This document shows, in pieces, positions 51,617 through 60,694 of a stretch of 64,000 nt of DNA; within the stretch, counting starts at the first letter, position 1; every line of letters starts with the position of its first letter. The translations under genes and the position numbers were made by a program. The notes under the pieces were generated by a model. That model saw nothing but the letters and a program-made list of their open reading frames with translations. It was not told the DNA's origin and made no database searches. Source of the DNA: Enterovibrio qingdaonensis (GTDB lineage Bacteria > Pseudomonadota > Gammaproteobacteria > Enterobacterales > Vibrionaceae). Location: NCBI RefSeq assembly GCF_028683135.1, contig NZ_JAJUBB010000015.1:54762-118761 (forward strand), read 5' to 3'.

Positions 51617-52155
51617 CTCACATGCTTTGTTGCTAAAAAATTAACACCGTTTGCGTTTTTCCTGTCATATTTAAAATCGTCCTTAGAAGGGATTATGTAG
51701 CGAGTGAGGGGCGAACATAATAATATTTACTTTGATTTATTAAAGCTGTAAGGGCAGATCTAACCGAAAACCGCGGGATGGTAGGGGAGTGGCTGGTGAA
51801 TGCTGCAGCGTTATCTAATACAACAGTCCATCGGGGGCGTCAGTAAGCGGAACCATAAAAAGAGGAAATGAAAGATACGCTACCGCCCTTCGTCGTCAAA
51901 CGAATAACACTAAGTTTAGAACCTGACTATGTAACGTGAGGGATGTAACCGCCGATAAACGTGGTATTTGAAGGTGTGAGTCGAAATTTTTATTTAACAA
52001 CGACTGACATATTAATGAGACAAATGCCTAGGGTGAGGTAGGAATCCAACACACGACGACATGTTTTCAAATAGGTGTGATCCATGCTTTGAATTTATCT
52101 ATTCCGGCAGGGTGTGCTATTCCTATGAGTACAGACTAAAAAAGAAGAAGCTAAT
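51617..52155. other. right boundary of the island, gene remnants
   Basis: 539 bases with no firm gene. A plus-strand open stretch (51736-51846) reads ENRGMVGEWLVNAAALSNTT with coding-like composition but no start. A 23-codon frame starting ATG 51868 with AGAGGAA ahead follows. Both may be pieces of a decayed element. The last 100 bases should hold the promoter of the GGDEF gene at 52156. Confidence 0.35.
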
Positions 52156-53268
52156 ATGCCGTCAGACTACCCCTCGCCGGAAGAAGGCGTATCTATTCGT
52201 CAGTTGTTGTCTACATTTCCATTAATTGCGCGTCAGCAAGACGTTGAATTCACTAAATGGTGCAAGTCGTTACTGCAAGCTGGGCTTGAGTATTTTGGTG
52301 CCTCGGAGGCAAGGGTAGCGCGCATTAGTAATGATGAGCTTTACGTTGTGGCTTCCGTCTTTGAAGGCGTGAGTGGTGCGATACATCGTGAAAATGTGTA
52401 TCCACTCGCGACGACGTTTTGCAGCGTCACTGCCCGCAAATCGAACGTCATTTTGGCTCCTGAAACAGCGAAACATCCTGAACTGTCCAAACATGCAGCG
52501 CGTAGCTCCCTTGCGCCAGCGTATTGGGGGGTCTGTCTGTATTTTGGCGGTGCAGTGTGGGGAAGTTTGAGTTTTAGTAGTGAGATCATTGGTCGAGAGC
52601 AAGCTGATGACGAAAGTGTACTGAGGCTGTTAGCAAGTCTTATTGAACTCAGGCTCGAAAATGAAGAACTTCGGGAAGAAGTGAATGGAGCAAGGGCGTC
52701 TTTGTTAACGATGAGTCAAAGGCTGGAAAGTTTACAGCTTTTTGATCCGCTGACAGATCTTCCCAATCGGCGTGCCTTGTTTGATCATCTTCACCGAGAA
52801 CTTAATCAGTTGATTAGGCGTAATGGAGAAGGGGCAATTGCCATTGTCGATATTGACTACTTCCGTATGCTTAACGAACAGCACGGGCATGAAGAAGGGG
52901 ACACGATTCTCTGTGGAGTCGCGAATGCGCTACGACAGGCAGTGAGAAATTACGATTTTGTCGCGCGCTACAACGGTGAACAGTTCTTGGTTTGGTTGCC
53001 TGACACCTTGCAATCAGAAGTGGTTAAGGTGTGTGAACGCATGGCGGAAAACGTGGCTAATTGTGAAGTGGAAGGAAAGCCCATTACCATCAGCATTGGC
53101 TTTTGTGCGTTCCATGGGGAAAGTGAAACGCAATTATCGTTCTCACGTACGTTAGATAAGTTGATCGATTTGGCGCATGAGGCGTTGAATACGGCCAAAG
53201 CCAATGGTCGAAACTGTGCCGTTGCATCGTCTAGTCGTCCCATACCTATCAATACACTATCTGCTTAA
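52156..53268 (+). CDS. GAF-like/GGDEF protein with degenerate active site
   Basis: 370 residues, cytoplasmic. An N-terminal GAF-like domain (about 1-165; PLATTFCSVTARKSN, YWGVCLYFGGAVWGSLSF), a short coiled coil (REEVNGARASLLTMSQRLESL), and a C-terminal GGDEF fold (DPLTDLPNRRALFDHL, VDIDYFRMLNEQHGHEEGD). The signature is RYNGEQF in place of GG(D/E)EF, so cyclase activity is doubtful. It is 81 bases upstream of an intact paralogue. A regulatory or GTP-binding role is possible. Confidence 0.85.
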   Translation: MPSDYPSPEEGVSIRQLLSTFPLIARQQDVEFTKWCKSLLQAGLEYFGASEARVARISNDELYVVASVFEGVSGAIHRENVYPLATTFCSVTARKSNVILAPETAKHPELSKHAARSSLAPAYWGVCLYFGGAVWGSLSFSSEIIGREQADDESVLRLLASLIELRLENEELREEVNGARASLLTMSQRLESLQLFDPLTDLPNRRALFDHLHRELNQLIRRNGEGAIAIVDIDYFRMLNEQHGHEEGDTILCGVANALRQAVRNYDFVARYNGEQFLVWLPDTLQSEVVKVCERMAENVANCEVEGKPITISIGFCAFHGESETQLSFSRTLDKLIDLAHEALNTAKANGRNCAVASSSRPIPINTLSA

Positions 53269-53349
53269 AATAATTAGAAATATCGCTTTGTTTCATTTCT
53301 ATTCCATGACTATTCTTTACGTAGGTATTTGAATAGGTAAGACCAAGAC

Positions 53350-54432
53350 ATGGAAATGTCCGAAAGTGAAAAAGTTATCCGGTGCTTGTACCAAATCACC
53401 AATGATTTTGATAAAGGACTCGACCACCAAATTAACGAATTGCTCAAAATGGGACTGGAGCGATTTGGGTTGGACATTGGTATTTTGTCCTTCATTTCAG
53501 ACGGACGATATCAGGTTAAAAACGTGGTTTGTCCTGATTCGGTGCCGCTTCAGCCAGGTGCTGAATTTCCCTACGATCTTTCGTATTGTTGGGTAACGCT
53601 GGGAGCTGATGGCCCTGTTGCCATGGAAAACGTCGGTGAGACCGATATTCTCGGAAATCATCCTGCCTATCGAGAATTTGGGTTGGAGTCGTACATTGGT
53701 GTGCCTATTCGCGTGAATGGACATGTATACGGAACGCTCAATTTTACAAGTCCCAACCCTTATCCGAGAAAATTCAAAGATATCGACATCGATTCCCTTT
53801 GTTTGATGGCGTCGTGGATCGAGGTGGAATTGGCTCGTGAGCAACAACGTGATGAGCTGGAAAGGCTGAACGGAAAACTTGAAGCTTTAGTGCGGACCGA
53901 TCCATTGACGGGCATTCCAAATCGTCGGCACTTGTTTGAACATATTGAGCAAAACATTAATCTGCTAAGTCGCCGACGTTCTCAAGGAGCGGTGGTGATC
54001 ATCGACCTCGACTATTTTAAAACAATTAACGATAAGTTCGGGCATTTACGCGGCGACGATGTACTGGTGGAAGTGGCATCTGTCTTGAAAAAAGCCCTTC
54101 GAAGTTACGATTTTGTCGGCCGTTATGGTGGTGAAGAGTTTTTACTTTGGCTGCAAGATATTGAGCTTGAAGAAGTGAAGGAAGTCTGTGTCCGTATCCA
54201 GAAAGGTTTAGCGACACTTCCATTCGACGACTTCACGATAACGGCCAGTATGGGTGTGTGTCATTTCACGTGCAGTGATTCAATCCATTTGGAAGAAAGT
54301 AAATGCGTTGAATTGCTGATTTCGCAAGCGGATGCAGCGTTGTACAGTGCGAAGGCGCAGGGCCGAGATCAGTTTGTGATCAGTGGTGAAGAATCGCTGC
54401 ATCTTGGCTGGGCCAACGATGCGTTTGCCTGA
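53350..54432 (+). CDS. GAF-GGDEF diguanylate cyclase
   Basis: 360 residues, same architecture as the preceding gene: GAF (about 10-165; SYCWVTLGADGPVAMENVGE, SYIGVPIRVNGHVYGTLNF), coiled coil, and GGDEF domain with an intact RYGGEEFLLW and LDYFKTINDKFGHLRGDD. It should make cyclic-di-GMP in response to a cytosolic signal sensed by GAF. It probably forms an operon with its degenerate partner and ends at a terminator. Confidence 0.9.
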   Translation: MEMSESEKVIRCLYQITNDFDKGLDHQINELLKMGLERFGLDIGILSFISDGRYQVKNVVCPDSVPLQPGAEFPYDLSYCWVTLGADGPVAMENVGETDILGNHPAYREFGLESYIGVPIRVNGHVYGTLNFTSPNPYPRKFKDIDIDSLCLMASWIEVELAREQQRDELERLNGKLEALVRTDPLTGIPNRRHLFEHIEQNINLLSRRRSQGAVVIIDLDYFKTINDKFGHLRGDDVLVEVASVLKKALRSYDFVGRYGGEEFLLWLQDIELEEVKEVCVRIQKGLATLPFDDFTITASMGVCHFTCSDSIHLEESKCVELLISQADAALYSAKAQGRDQFVISGEESLHLGWANDAFA

Positions 54433-54465
54433 GCAGGACGGCGTTAGATATCGTGTGAATGGAAT

Positions 54466-54489
54466 AAAGGGGCTGAGTGCCCCTTTTTT
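54466..54489 (+). terminator. terminator after the GGDEF pair
   Basis: Stem GGGGC/GCCCC (54469-54473 and 54479-54483), loop TGAGT, then six T. Confidence 0.85.
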
Positions 54490-54501
54490 GTTGTCTGGGT
54501 C

Positions 54502-54951
54502 TCAGCGGTATAAGTAGACGGAAAGAAAGTAATTAATCTGATCGTTGATGTATTTAATGATCTGTCTTTGCTCGGTTAACTCACCGCCTTCAGTGATATC
54601 CCAAGGAATGAACTTGTCATAGCGCGGGAGTCTTTTGCCTGATTGGATTGATGATGGGGATAACGCAATCAGGTAATCAATCCGCTCGCTGCTGTATGCC
54701 TCAATCGTGTCTAAGTGTTTATCCGTGCAATCAATGTTGAAGTGTCTCAGTGAGCGACACGCAGATTCGATATTGCAGTTATCGTTGGTATACGCGCAAA
54801 GGCTGTGAAAATAGCTGTCGGCTTTATGGTTGAGTATGGATTGCGCGACCAACGAATAGCCGTCATTCCCGTCGCAAAGGAAAAGCACACTCGGTTTGGC
54901 GCGTCGTTTTTGGGGTGCATCAGGGTCTCTTTTTATCGGTCGCTGTACCAT
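54502..54951 (-). CDS. LMW-phosphatase/arsenate reductase-like protein, P-loop degenerate
   Basis: 149 residues. VLFLCDGNDGYSLVAQSIL lines up with the LMW-PTPase P-loop (C-x5-R-S): Cys, Gly-Asn and Ser are kept, but the phosphate-binding Arg is Tyr. Residues KHLDTIEAYSSERIDYLIALSP and FIPWDITEGG correspond to the later family blocks. An unusual basic N-terminus (MVQRPIKRDPDAPQKRRAKP) precedes the domain. Phosphatase activity is unlikely, though phosphate or protein binding could remain. It is divergent from pstS. Confidence 0.75.
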   Translation of the reverse strand: MVQRPIKRDPDAPQKRRAKPSVLFLCDGNDGYSLVAQSILNHKADSYFHSLCAYTNDNCNIESACRSLRHFNIDCTDKHLDTIEAYSSERIDYLIALSPSSIQSGKRLPRYDKFIPWDITEGGELTEQRQIIKYINDQINYFLSVYLYR

Positions 54952-55273
54952 GATTTCTCTCTTTTTTTCTCGTCGTTAAGTTCTCCGCTACGTCGCCACT
55001 ACTATTTTGCTGTTGGAGAGATTCAATACGCAGTATCCCTTGCGCACTAATAACCTAGGGGGAGTTTATTTCATTTGCGTGAAGTATTGATGTATTCAAT
55101 GTGTCACGTGGTGCGCATATGCTCTCGTAATCAAATGTTCACATTTTGTTAAGGTTAGTGTCACACGCCTTATCTAAGTTTTAGTCAGTTTTAAAGCAAA
55201 CTCGAAAGTGGTGATTGGCAGTTCTAACTTCCTAACCACTTCAATTTAAAAGACTATCGACTTGGAGGTTGAT
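54952..55273. promoter_or_regulatory. pstS upstream region
   Basis: 322 bases between divergent genes. At 55135-55167 three consecutive 11-mers (ATGTTCACATT, TTGTTAAGGTT, AGTGTCACACG) have the spacing of PhoB direct repeats, but agreement with CTGTCATAAAT is weak. GTGTCAC also occurs at about 55100. Confidence 0.3.
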
Positions 55274-56314
55274 GTGAAATTTAAGGCTCTGATTGCAGCT
55301 TCTGCACTGTGTGTAACAACATTCGCGGCGACAAATGCTGCTGCTGCATCACGTGACTACATCAGTATTGTTGGTTCCTCAACAGTCTACCCATTTGCAA
55401 CCGTTGTCGCGGAGCGTTTCGGTCGTACTTCAGAATTTTCTGTACCTAAAATCGAGTCAACGGGCTCTGGTGGCGGCTTGAAACTGTTCTGTGCGGGTGT
55501 TGGCGAAAACACTCCGGATATCACCAATGCATCTCGCAAAATCAAAAGCTCTGAAGTGGAGCTGTGTGCGAAGAACGGCGTAAAAGACATCGTTGAAATC
55601 AAAATTGGTTATGACGGTATCGCCTTTGCGAACTCTAAACAGTCTGAGCAGTTTGATATCACGCTGAAAGACCTCTTCACTGCGTTGGCGAAAGTGGTAC
55701 CTGATGCAAACGGTAACCTCATTGAGAACCCGAACAAAACGTGGAAAGACGTTAACGCATCGCTTCCAGCTACCAAAATCGAAGTGCTGGGTCCCCCACC
55801 AACATCGGGTACGCGTGATGCGTTCGTAGAGTTGGCAATGGAAGGTGGTTGTAAGCAATATCCTGCATTGAAAGCGATGAAAAAAGTCGACAAGAAGAAG
55901 TACAAAGCAGTGTGTCACGGTATTCGTGAAGATGGCGCGTTCATCGAAGCGGGTGAGAATGACAACCTGATCGTTCAAAAACTGGATGCAAACCCGAATG
56001 CATTCGGCATCTTTGGCTACAGCTTCCTTGAGCAAAATTCTGACAAAGTTCAGGGCTCAAAGATCAGCGGTGTGGTGCCAACGTTTGATGCTATCGGTGA
56101 CGGTTCATACCCGGTTTCTCGCTCACTGTATTTCTACGTGAAGAAAGCACACCAGGACGTGGTGCCTGGCTTGCAAGAGTACGTTTCTTCATTCACGTCT
56201 GAAGACGCGATTGGTGACGAAGGTTACCTGACTGACCGTGGCCTGATTCCACTGTCAGCACGTGATTGGAAACTGGTTCGCAACAGCGCGGTTGATCTGA
56301 AACCAAACCTGTAA
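55274..56314 (+). CDS. pstS: phosphate ABC transporter periplasmic binding protein
   Basis: 346 residues from GTG 55274, which follows GGAGG by five bases. Signal peptide to about residue 24 (AAAA-SRDY). Phosphate-binding segments are IVGSSTVYPFA, STGSGGGLKLFCAGVG and PPTSGTRDAFVEL. It delivers phosphate to PstCAB. First gene of the pst operon. Confidence 0.95.
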   Translation: MKFKALIAASALCVTTFAATNAAAASRDYISIVGSSTVYPFATVVAERFGRTSEFSVPKIESTGSGGGLKLFCAGVGENTPDITNASRKIKSSEVELCAKNGVKDIVEIKIGYDGIAFANSKQSEQFDITLKDLFTALAKVVPDANGNLIENPNKTWKDVNASLPATKIEVLGPPPTSGTRDAFVELAMEGGCKQYPALKAMKKVDKKKYKAVCHGIREDGAFIEAGENDNLIVQKLDANPNAFGIFGYSFLEQNSDKVQGSKISGVVPTFDAIGDGSYPVSRSLYFYVKKAHQDVVPGLQEYVSSFTSEDAIGDEGYLTDRGLIPLSARDWKLVRNSAVDLKPNL

Positions 56315-56326
56315 TGGCGAAACCAT

Positions 56327-56356
56327 AAGGGTGGTGCGTGAAAGCGCACCACCCTT
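56327..56356 (+). other. intercistronic hairpin between pstS and pstC
   Basis: A twelve-base perfect stem (56327-56338 with 56345-56356) with a six-base loop and no real T run. It may stabilise pstS mRNA or attenuate pstC, giving more binding protein than permease. Confidence 0.65.
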
Positions 56357-56384
56357 TAGCTGTAAAGGGATGTAAGGAAAAGGG

Positions 56385-57767
56385 ATGCAGACGTCCACAT
56401 TGATGGTGATAGTGTTGGTGCTGACCTTCAGCGCGTACCTACTTGCCAAAAAACGGTCTCGGGACCTTGCCGCCGCGCAGGGTAGCTTGAGCACACTACA
56501 CTCACGACCGGCCTACTACGGGTCATTCGCGGCCATTTTGGCAGCGGTACCTGCAGTGTTGCTTCTTATTATTTGGCAGGCTATTGAGCCAGGTATGGTT
56601 GAGTCGCTTGTGATGGCGCAATTGCCGCAATCGGTAATCGATTCACACGAAAACAGCCAACTCCTGTTTAGCCAAATTACCCACATTGCCAATGGTGTAC
56701 TGAAAACCGAAAATCCAGCGTTGCTCGCGGCGGCCGGTCACTATCTGCATTTAGAAAGCATCGGGCAGACACTGCGCTTTGTCGGTGTTGGGGCTCTATC
56801 TTTAGCCGGGCTTGCATTGGGCTGGCGCATTGTTCGACCGAAATTGAAAGCACGAAACCACGTTGAGAAATGCCTTCAGTTTTTCTTGATGTTCTGCTCA
56901 ACACTGGCCATTTTGACTACGCTCGGTATCGTGCTGTCGGTGTTGTTTGAAGCGATACGCTTTTTTCAGATTATTCCAATCACTGACTTCCTGTTTGGCA
57001 CCGAATGGTCGCCGCAGATCGCGTTACGCGCCGATCAACAAGGCGCGAGTGGCGCGTTTGGTGCCATTCCACTGTTTACCGGCACATTAATGATCTCTTT
57101 CATCGCCATGTGCATTGCGGCTCCCATCGGATTGATGAGCGCAATCTATCTGGCGGAGTATGCCTCACCCACCGTGCGTAACATCGTGAAGCCCGTACTC
57201 GAAGTACTGGCCGGGATCCCTACGGTTGTGTACGGCTTTTTCGCCGCACTGACGGCTGCGCCTTTCATTAGAGACATCGCGCATGCGATTGGGCTTTCAG
57301 GTGCTTCTTCTGAAAGTGCGTTGGCTGCAGGTGCAGTAATGGGCGTGATGATCATTCCTTTTGTTTCCTCTTTGTCAGATGACGTCATTACCGCCGTCCC
57401 GCAATCACTCAGAGACGGATCTTTGGGTTTAGGCGCGACACGCTCTGAAACCATTGTGAATGTGGTAATACCCGCGGCACTCCCAGGCATTGTCGGTGGT
57501 CTGCTTTTGGCTGTATCCCGCGCAATTGGTGAAACCATGATTGTGGTGATGGCAGCAGGCCTTTCCGCCAACTTAACGGCGAATCCGTTGGATTCCGTCA
57601 CAACAGTGACGGTGCAAATCGTGACCTTGTTGGTGGGTGACCAAGAGTTTGACAGTCCGAAAACACTGGCTGCCTTCGCACTTGGGTTGACCTTGTTTGT
57701 GGTGACGTTGGCACTGAACTTTGTCGCACTCCGTATCGTGAAGAAGTATCGAGAGCAGTATGACTGA
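56385..57767 (+). CDS. pstC: phosphate ABC transporter permease PstC (long form)
   Basis: 460 residues, about 140 longer than E. coli PstC. The N-terminal 150 residues carry extra membrane segments and a periplasmic stretch. The transport core from about residue 160 has the PstC EAA loop LRDGSLGLGATRSETIVNVVIPAALPGI. It overlaps pstA by eight bases. Confidence 0.93.
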   Translation: MQTSTLMVIVLVLTFSAYLLAKKRSRDLAAAQGSLSTLHSRPAYYGSFAAILAAVPAVLLLIIWQAIEPGMVESLVMAQLPQSVIDSHENSQLLFSQITHIANGVLKTENPALLAAAGHYLHLESIGQTLRFVGVGALSLAGLALGWRIVRPKLKARNHVEKCLQFFLMFCSTLAILTTLGIVLSVLFEAIRFFQIIPITDFLFGTEWSPQIALRADQQGASGAFGAIPLFTGTLMISFIAMCIAAPIGLMSAIYLAEYASPTVRNIVKPVLEVLAGIPTVVYGFFAALTAAPFIRDIAHAIGLSGASSESALAAGAVMGVMIIPFVSSLSDDVITAVPQSLRDGSLGLGATRSETIVNVVIPAALPGIVGGLLLAVSRAIGETMIVVMAAGLSANLTANPLDSVTTVTVQIVTLLVGDQEFDSPKTLAAFALGLTLFVVTLALNFVALRIVKKYREQYD

Positions 57768-59061
57768 TAGATTATTGAAAATTGCAGAGACCAAACGCCA
57801 ACGCGTGAAAGCGGGCGTGGCTCGTCGCCGTGCAAAAGAGAAACGCTTTCGCTTTTATGGCATCGCATCGATCTCAATGGCGTTTGCTTTCCTTATCGTG
57901 TTGATGACGACAATCGTGTCAGACGGGTACACCGCATTCGTGACGACTGAAATTAAGCTGACCGTTGATTTATCGCCAGAGACGTTGGGTATCGAAAGCG
58001 GAGAGACGGATAAAAAAGCCTTGATGCAGGCCAGCTTTAGAAAAGTGCTACGTAAGGCGATTTTGCAAGAAATCCCCGTTGATGGCCGCAAGCAGAAACG
58101 TGCCCTGTACAAATTCCTATCTAACGGCGCGGAATATGACCTTCGTGACATGGTGATTGCCGACCCGTCTTTGATTGGCAAGACAATAGAATACTGGGCC
58201 CAAGCGGGTGATAACTTTAATCAATTCAACAAAGGCAATATCAAAGCCAGTACGCCAGAAGACGGCCGTCAGTTTAAAGACCTGCAAATAGAGTGGTACG
58301 ACGAACTGGTGAAAGAAGGCAATGTGCGCACTGTCTTTAACAAGAACTTCTTCACCAACGGTGATAGCCGTGATGCTGAGTTAGCGGGCATTTGGGGCGC
58401 GACCGTCGGCTCTTTCTATACCTTGATCGTGACCTTGGCGTTGAGCTTCCCCATTGGTGTTGCGGCGGCGATTTATCTTGAAGAATTTGCCCCGCGTAAT
58501 CGTGCAACAGAGCTGATTGAAATCAACATCAATAACCTCGCAGCAGTACCTTCGATTGTGTTTGGTTTGTTGGGCTTGGCGGTATTTCTCAACGTTGCAG
58601 ACTTGCCACGCTCTGCGCCTGTCGTGGGCGGTTTAGTGCTGACGCTGATGACACTGCCTACCATCATAATTTCCAGCCGCGCAGCCATTAAGGCGGTACC
58701 ACCTTCAGTGCGCGATGCTGCACTTGGTGTGGGCGCGTCAAAAATGCAGATGGTGTTACACCATGTTTTACCGCTCGCGATGCCCGGAATGCTGACAGGC
58801 ACCATTATTGGCATGGCGCAGGCATTGGGCGAAACCGCGCCGCTTTTGATGATCGGCATGGTGGCCTTTGTGGTGGACATTCCGGGCGGGCCGCTCGATG
58901 CCGCAACCGCTTTGCCCGTTCAGATATACCTTTGGGCCGAAAACCCAGAGAAAGGATTTGTCGAGAATACGTCAGGCGCAATCATGGTATTGCTGGCGTT
59001 TTTAGCATTTATGAACGCATGTGCCGTGATCATGCGTAAGCGTTTAGAGCGCAGATGGTAG
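57760..59061 (+). CDS. pstA: phosphate ABC transporter permease PstA (long form)
   Basis: 433 residues. After the first membrane segment (about 28-52) a periplasmic insertion of about 150 residues ([18 protein letters not shown]...[15 protein letters not shown]) precedes the core permease with EAA loop [27 protein letters not shown]. The long PstC and PstA forms occur together in marine gammaproteobacteria. It ends 10 bases before pstB. Confidence 0.93.
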   Translation: MTDRLLKIAETKRQRVKAGVARRRAKEKRFRFYGIASISMAFAFLIVLMTTIVSDGYTAFVTTEIKLTVDLSPETLGIESGETDKKALMQASFRKVLRKAILQEIPVDGRKQKRALYKFLSNGAEYDLRDMVIADPSLIGKTIEYWAQAGDNFNQFNKGNIKASTPEDGRQFKDLQIEWYDELVKEGNVRTVFNKNFFTNGDSRDAELAGIWGATVGSFYTLIVTLALSFPIGVAAAIYLEEFAPRNRATELIEININNLAAVPSIVFGLLGLAVFLNVADLPRSAPVVGGLVLTLMTLPTIIISSRAAIKAVPPSVRDAALGVGASKMQMVLHHVLPLAMPGMLTGTIIGMAQALGETAPLLMIGMVAFVVDIPGGPLDAATALPVQIYLWAENPEKGFVENTSGAIMVLLAFLAFMNACAVIMRKRLERRW

Positions 59062-59071
59062 GAGTAGGGAT

Positions 59072-59941
59072 ATGACAACAATTATCACCCATGCGGGAAG
59101 CGTCCCACAGAGCGAACATATGATGGCAGCAGAAAAAACCTTAGCGCCGAAAGAAACCTGTGGCATGCCCTTCGTGAATGCGCCAAGGATGACAGCACGC
59201 GATGTCAGCGTGAGTTATGAGAACGGGGCAAAGTCCGCCATTCGCAATATCAACTTAGATATTGGAGAGAAGCAAGTGCTGGCGATGATTGGCCCATCAG
59301 GTTGCGGTAAATCCACGTTTCTACGTTGCTTGAACCGTATGAATGACACCGTCCCAGGCTGTGAAGTGAAAGGGGAAATCCTACTCGATGGTCACAACAT
59401 CTATGCTAAAGACCAAGAGATCGTCGAACTGCGCTCTCAGGTTGGCATGGTGTTCCAGCGTCCGAACCCTTTCCCGAAGTCGATTTATGACAATGTTGCC
59501 TATGGTCCGCGTATTCATGGGCTGGTGGATACCAAAGATGAACTCGATGAGGTCATTGAGCAGTCTCTTCGTCGTGCGGGTTTATGGGAAGAAGTGAAAA
59601 CGCGCCTCGATCAGCCTGCAACAGGGCTGTCTGGTGGTCAGCAACAACGTTTATGTATTGCTCGCACCATTGCGATTGCTCCAGAAGTGATATTGATGGA
59701 TGAGCCTTGTTCGGCACTGGACCCGATTGCAACGGGTATCATTGAAGATCTGATCAATGAACTGAAAGAGAACTTCTCCATTGTGATTGTTACACACTCC
59801 ATGTCACAGGCGTCTCGCGTGTCGGATCGCACGGCGTATTTCCATTTAGGGGACTTGGTTGAGGTGAATGAGACCAAGAAAGTGTTTGAAGACCCAGAGC
59901 ATAAACTGACACGGGATTACATTGGTGGCCGCTTCGGCTAA
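59072..59941 (+). CDS. pstB: phosphate ABC transporter ATP-binding protein
   Basis: 289 residues. Walker [10 protein letters not shown], signature [15 protein letters not shown], Walker [14 protein letters not shown]. The N-terminal 35 residues are a variable extension. Last pst gene in this operon; phoU is not present downstream. A terminator follows. Confidence 0.96.
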   Translation: MTTIITHAGSVPQSEHMMAAEKTLAPKETCGMPFVNAPRMTARDVSVSYENGAKSAIRNINLDIGEKQVLAMIGPSGCGKSTFLRCLNRMNDTVPGCEVKGEILLDGHNIYAKDQEIVELRSQVGMVFQRPNPFPKSIYDNVAYGPRIHGLVDTKDELDEVIEQSLRRAGLWEEVKTRLDQPATGLSGGQQQRLCIARTIAIAPEVILMDEPCSALDPIATGIIEDLINELKENFSIVIVTHSMSQASRVSDRTAYFHLGDLVEVNETKKVFEDPEHKLTRDYIGGRFG

Positions 59942-59967
59942 CGGCTATAACCCAGCGAGTGTCAGGT

Positions 59968-59997
59968 GAAAAACGGTGCAAATAAGCACCGTTTTTC
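59968..59997 (+). terminator. pst operon terminator
   Basis: A twelve-base stem (59968-59979 with 59986-59997) with a six-base loop and T-rich end, 27 bases after pstB. Confidence 0.9.
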
Positions 59998-60110
59998 TTT
60001 TCACTTTGTTTGACCTGATTTGCTTGACCTGAGATGGTCAAATACCTGCTTTGCCGCTCACGTTTCGTTACATTCTTATCCCCTAAAGAAGTAGGGATTT
60101 TGACATACTG

Positions 60111-60626
60111 ATGGCATTGTTTGGCTTTGTTTCAGTGAGAGAGAATCTGCATAGAATGAGCACGCTTTATCCTCTTATTCTTCTGGCATCCATCTGGCTC
60201 TTTTTCTTTGCACAACTTTCCACCTCCATCAATTGGCAGTTTGTGAGTGATGTTGGCGCATACGGTTTAGTGACAACGGCGATAGCCTTTCCCGTGTTTT
60301 ACGGTGAATGGCAAGAGCTTCAACAAGCATTGCTTATCATCGCTTGTGCTTCCGCTATAGGTCTGCTTGGTAAATTACTTATTAGTGCGAAGCGTCCCGA
60401 TCTTAGTGGAAACGACAGCTTCCCTTCAAACCACACTGCAAACGCAGTGGCGGCTTCCACCGCGTTGATGCTTTGCTACGGGTGGTTTATCGGGTTGCTT
60501 TCTTATGGTCTCGCTGTCTGTGTTGGTCTTGGCCGCGTGAAGGCATTTAAGCATCACTGGCGAGATGTTGTAGTGGGGTTAGGTGTTGGCCTCGTTGCTG
60601 CGGTAATAGCCGTCAAATACATGTAA
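60111..60626 (+). CDS. PAP2-family membrane phosphatase
   Basis: 171 residues from ATG 60111; ATG 60156 is an alternative and neither has a strong ribosome site. Phosphatase motifs are KLLISAKRP (K-x6-RP), SFPSNHTA (PSxH) and GRVKAFKHHWRD (R-x5-H-x3-D), all catalytic residues kept. Five membrane segments. It probably dephosphorylates lipid phosphates such as undecaprenyl or phosphatidylglycerol phosphate in the inner membrane. It follows the pst operon but has its own terminator. Confidence 0.88.
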   Translation: MALFGFVSVRENLHRMSTLYPLILLASIWLFFFAQLSTSINWQFVSDVGAYGLVTTAIAFPVFYGEWQELQQALLIIACASAIGLLGKLLISAKRPDLSGNDSFPSNHTANAVAASTALMLCYGWFIGLLSYGLAVCVGLGRVKAFKHHWRDVVVGLGVGLVAAVIAVKYM

Positions 60627-60642
60627 CGAAGTACCTAACGTG

Positions 60643-60670
60643 AAAAGCCCGCATAGACATGCGGGCTTTT
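60643..60670. terminator. bidirectional terminator
   Basis: A twelve-base perfect inverted repeat (60643-60654 with 60659-60670) between convergent genes, A/T at both outer ends. Confidence 0.92.
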
Positions 60671-60694
60671 GTTTGGAACGTGTCTCGCTCTGAA

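Noticed and set aside
55457..56035. 192-codon minus-strand frame
   Set aside because: Antisense to pstS, rich in Arg/Phe/Cys as expected of a shadow frame.
57146..57877. 243-codon minus-strand frame
   Set aside because: Antisense to pstC and pstA, low-complexity Ser/Ala/Thr composition, no motif.
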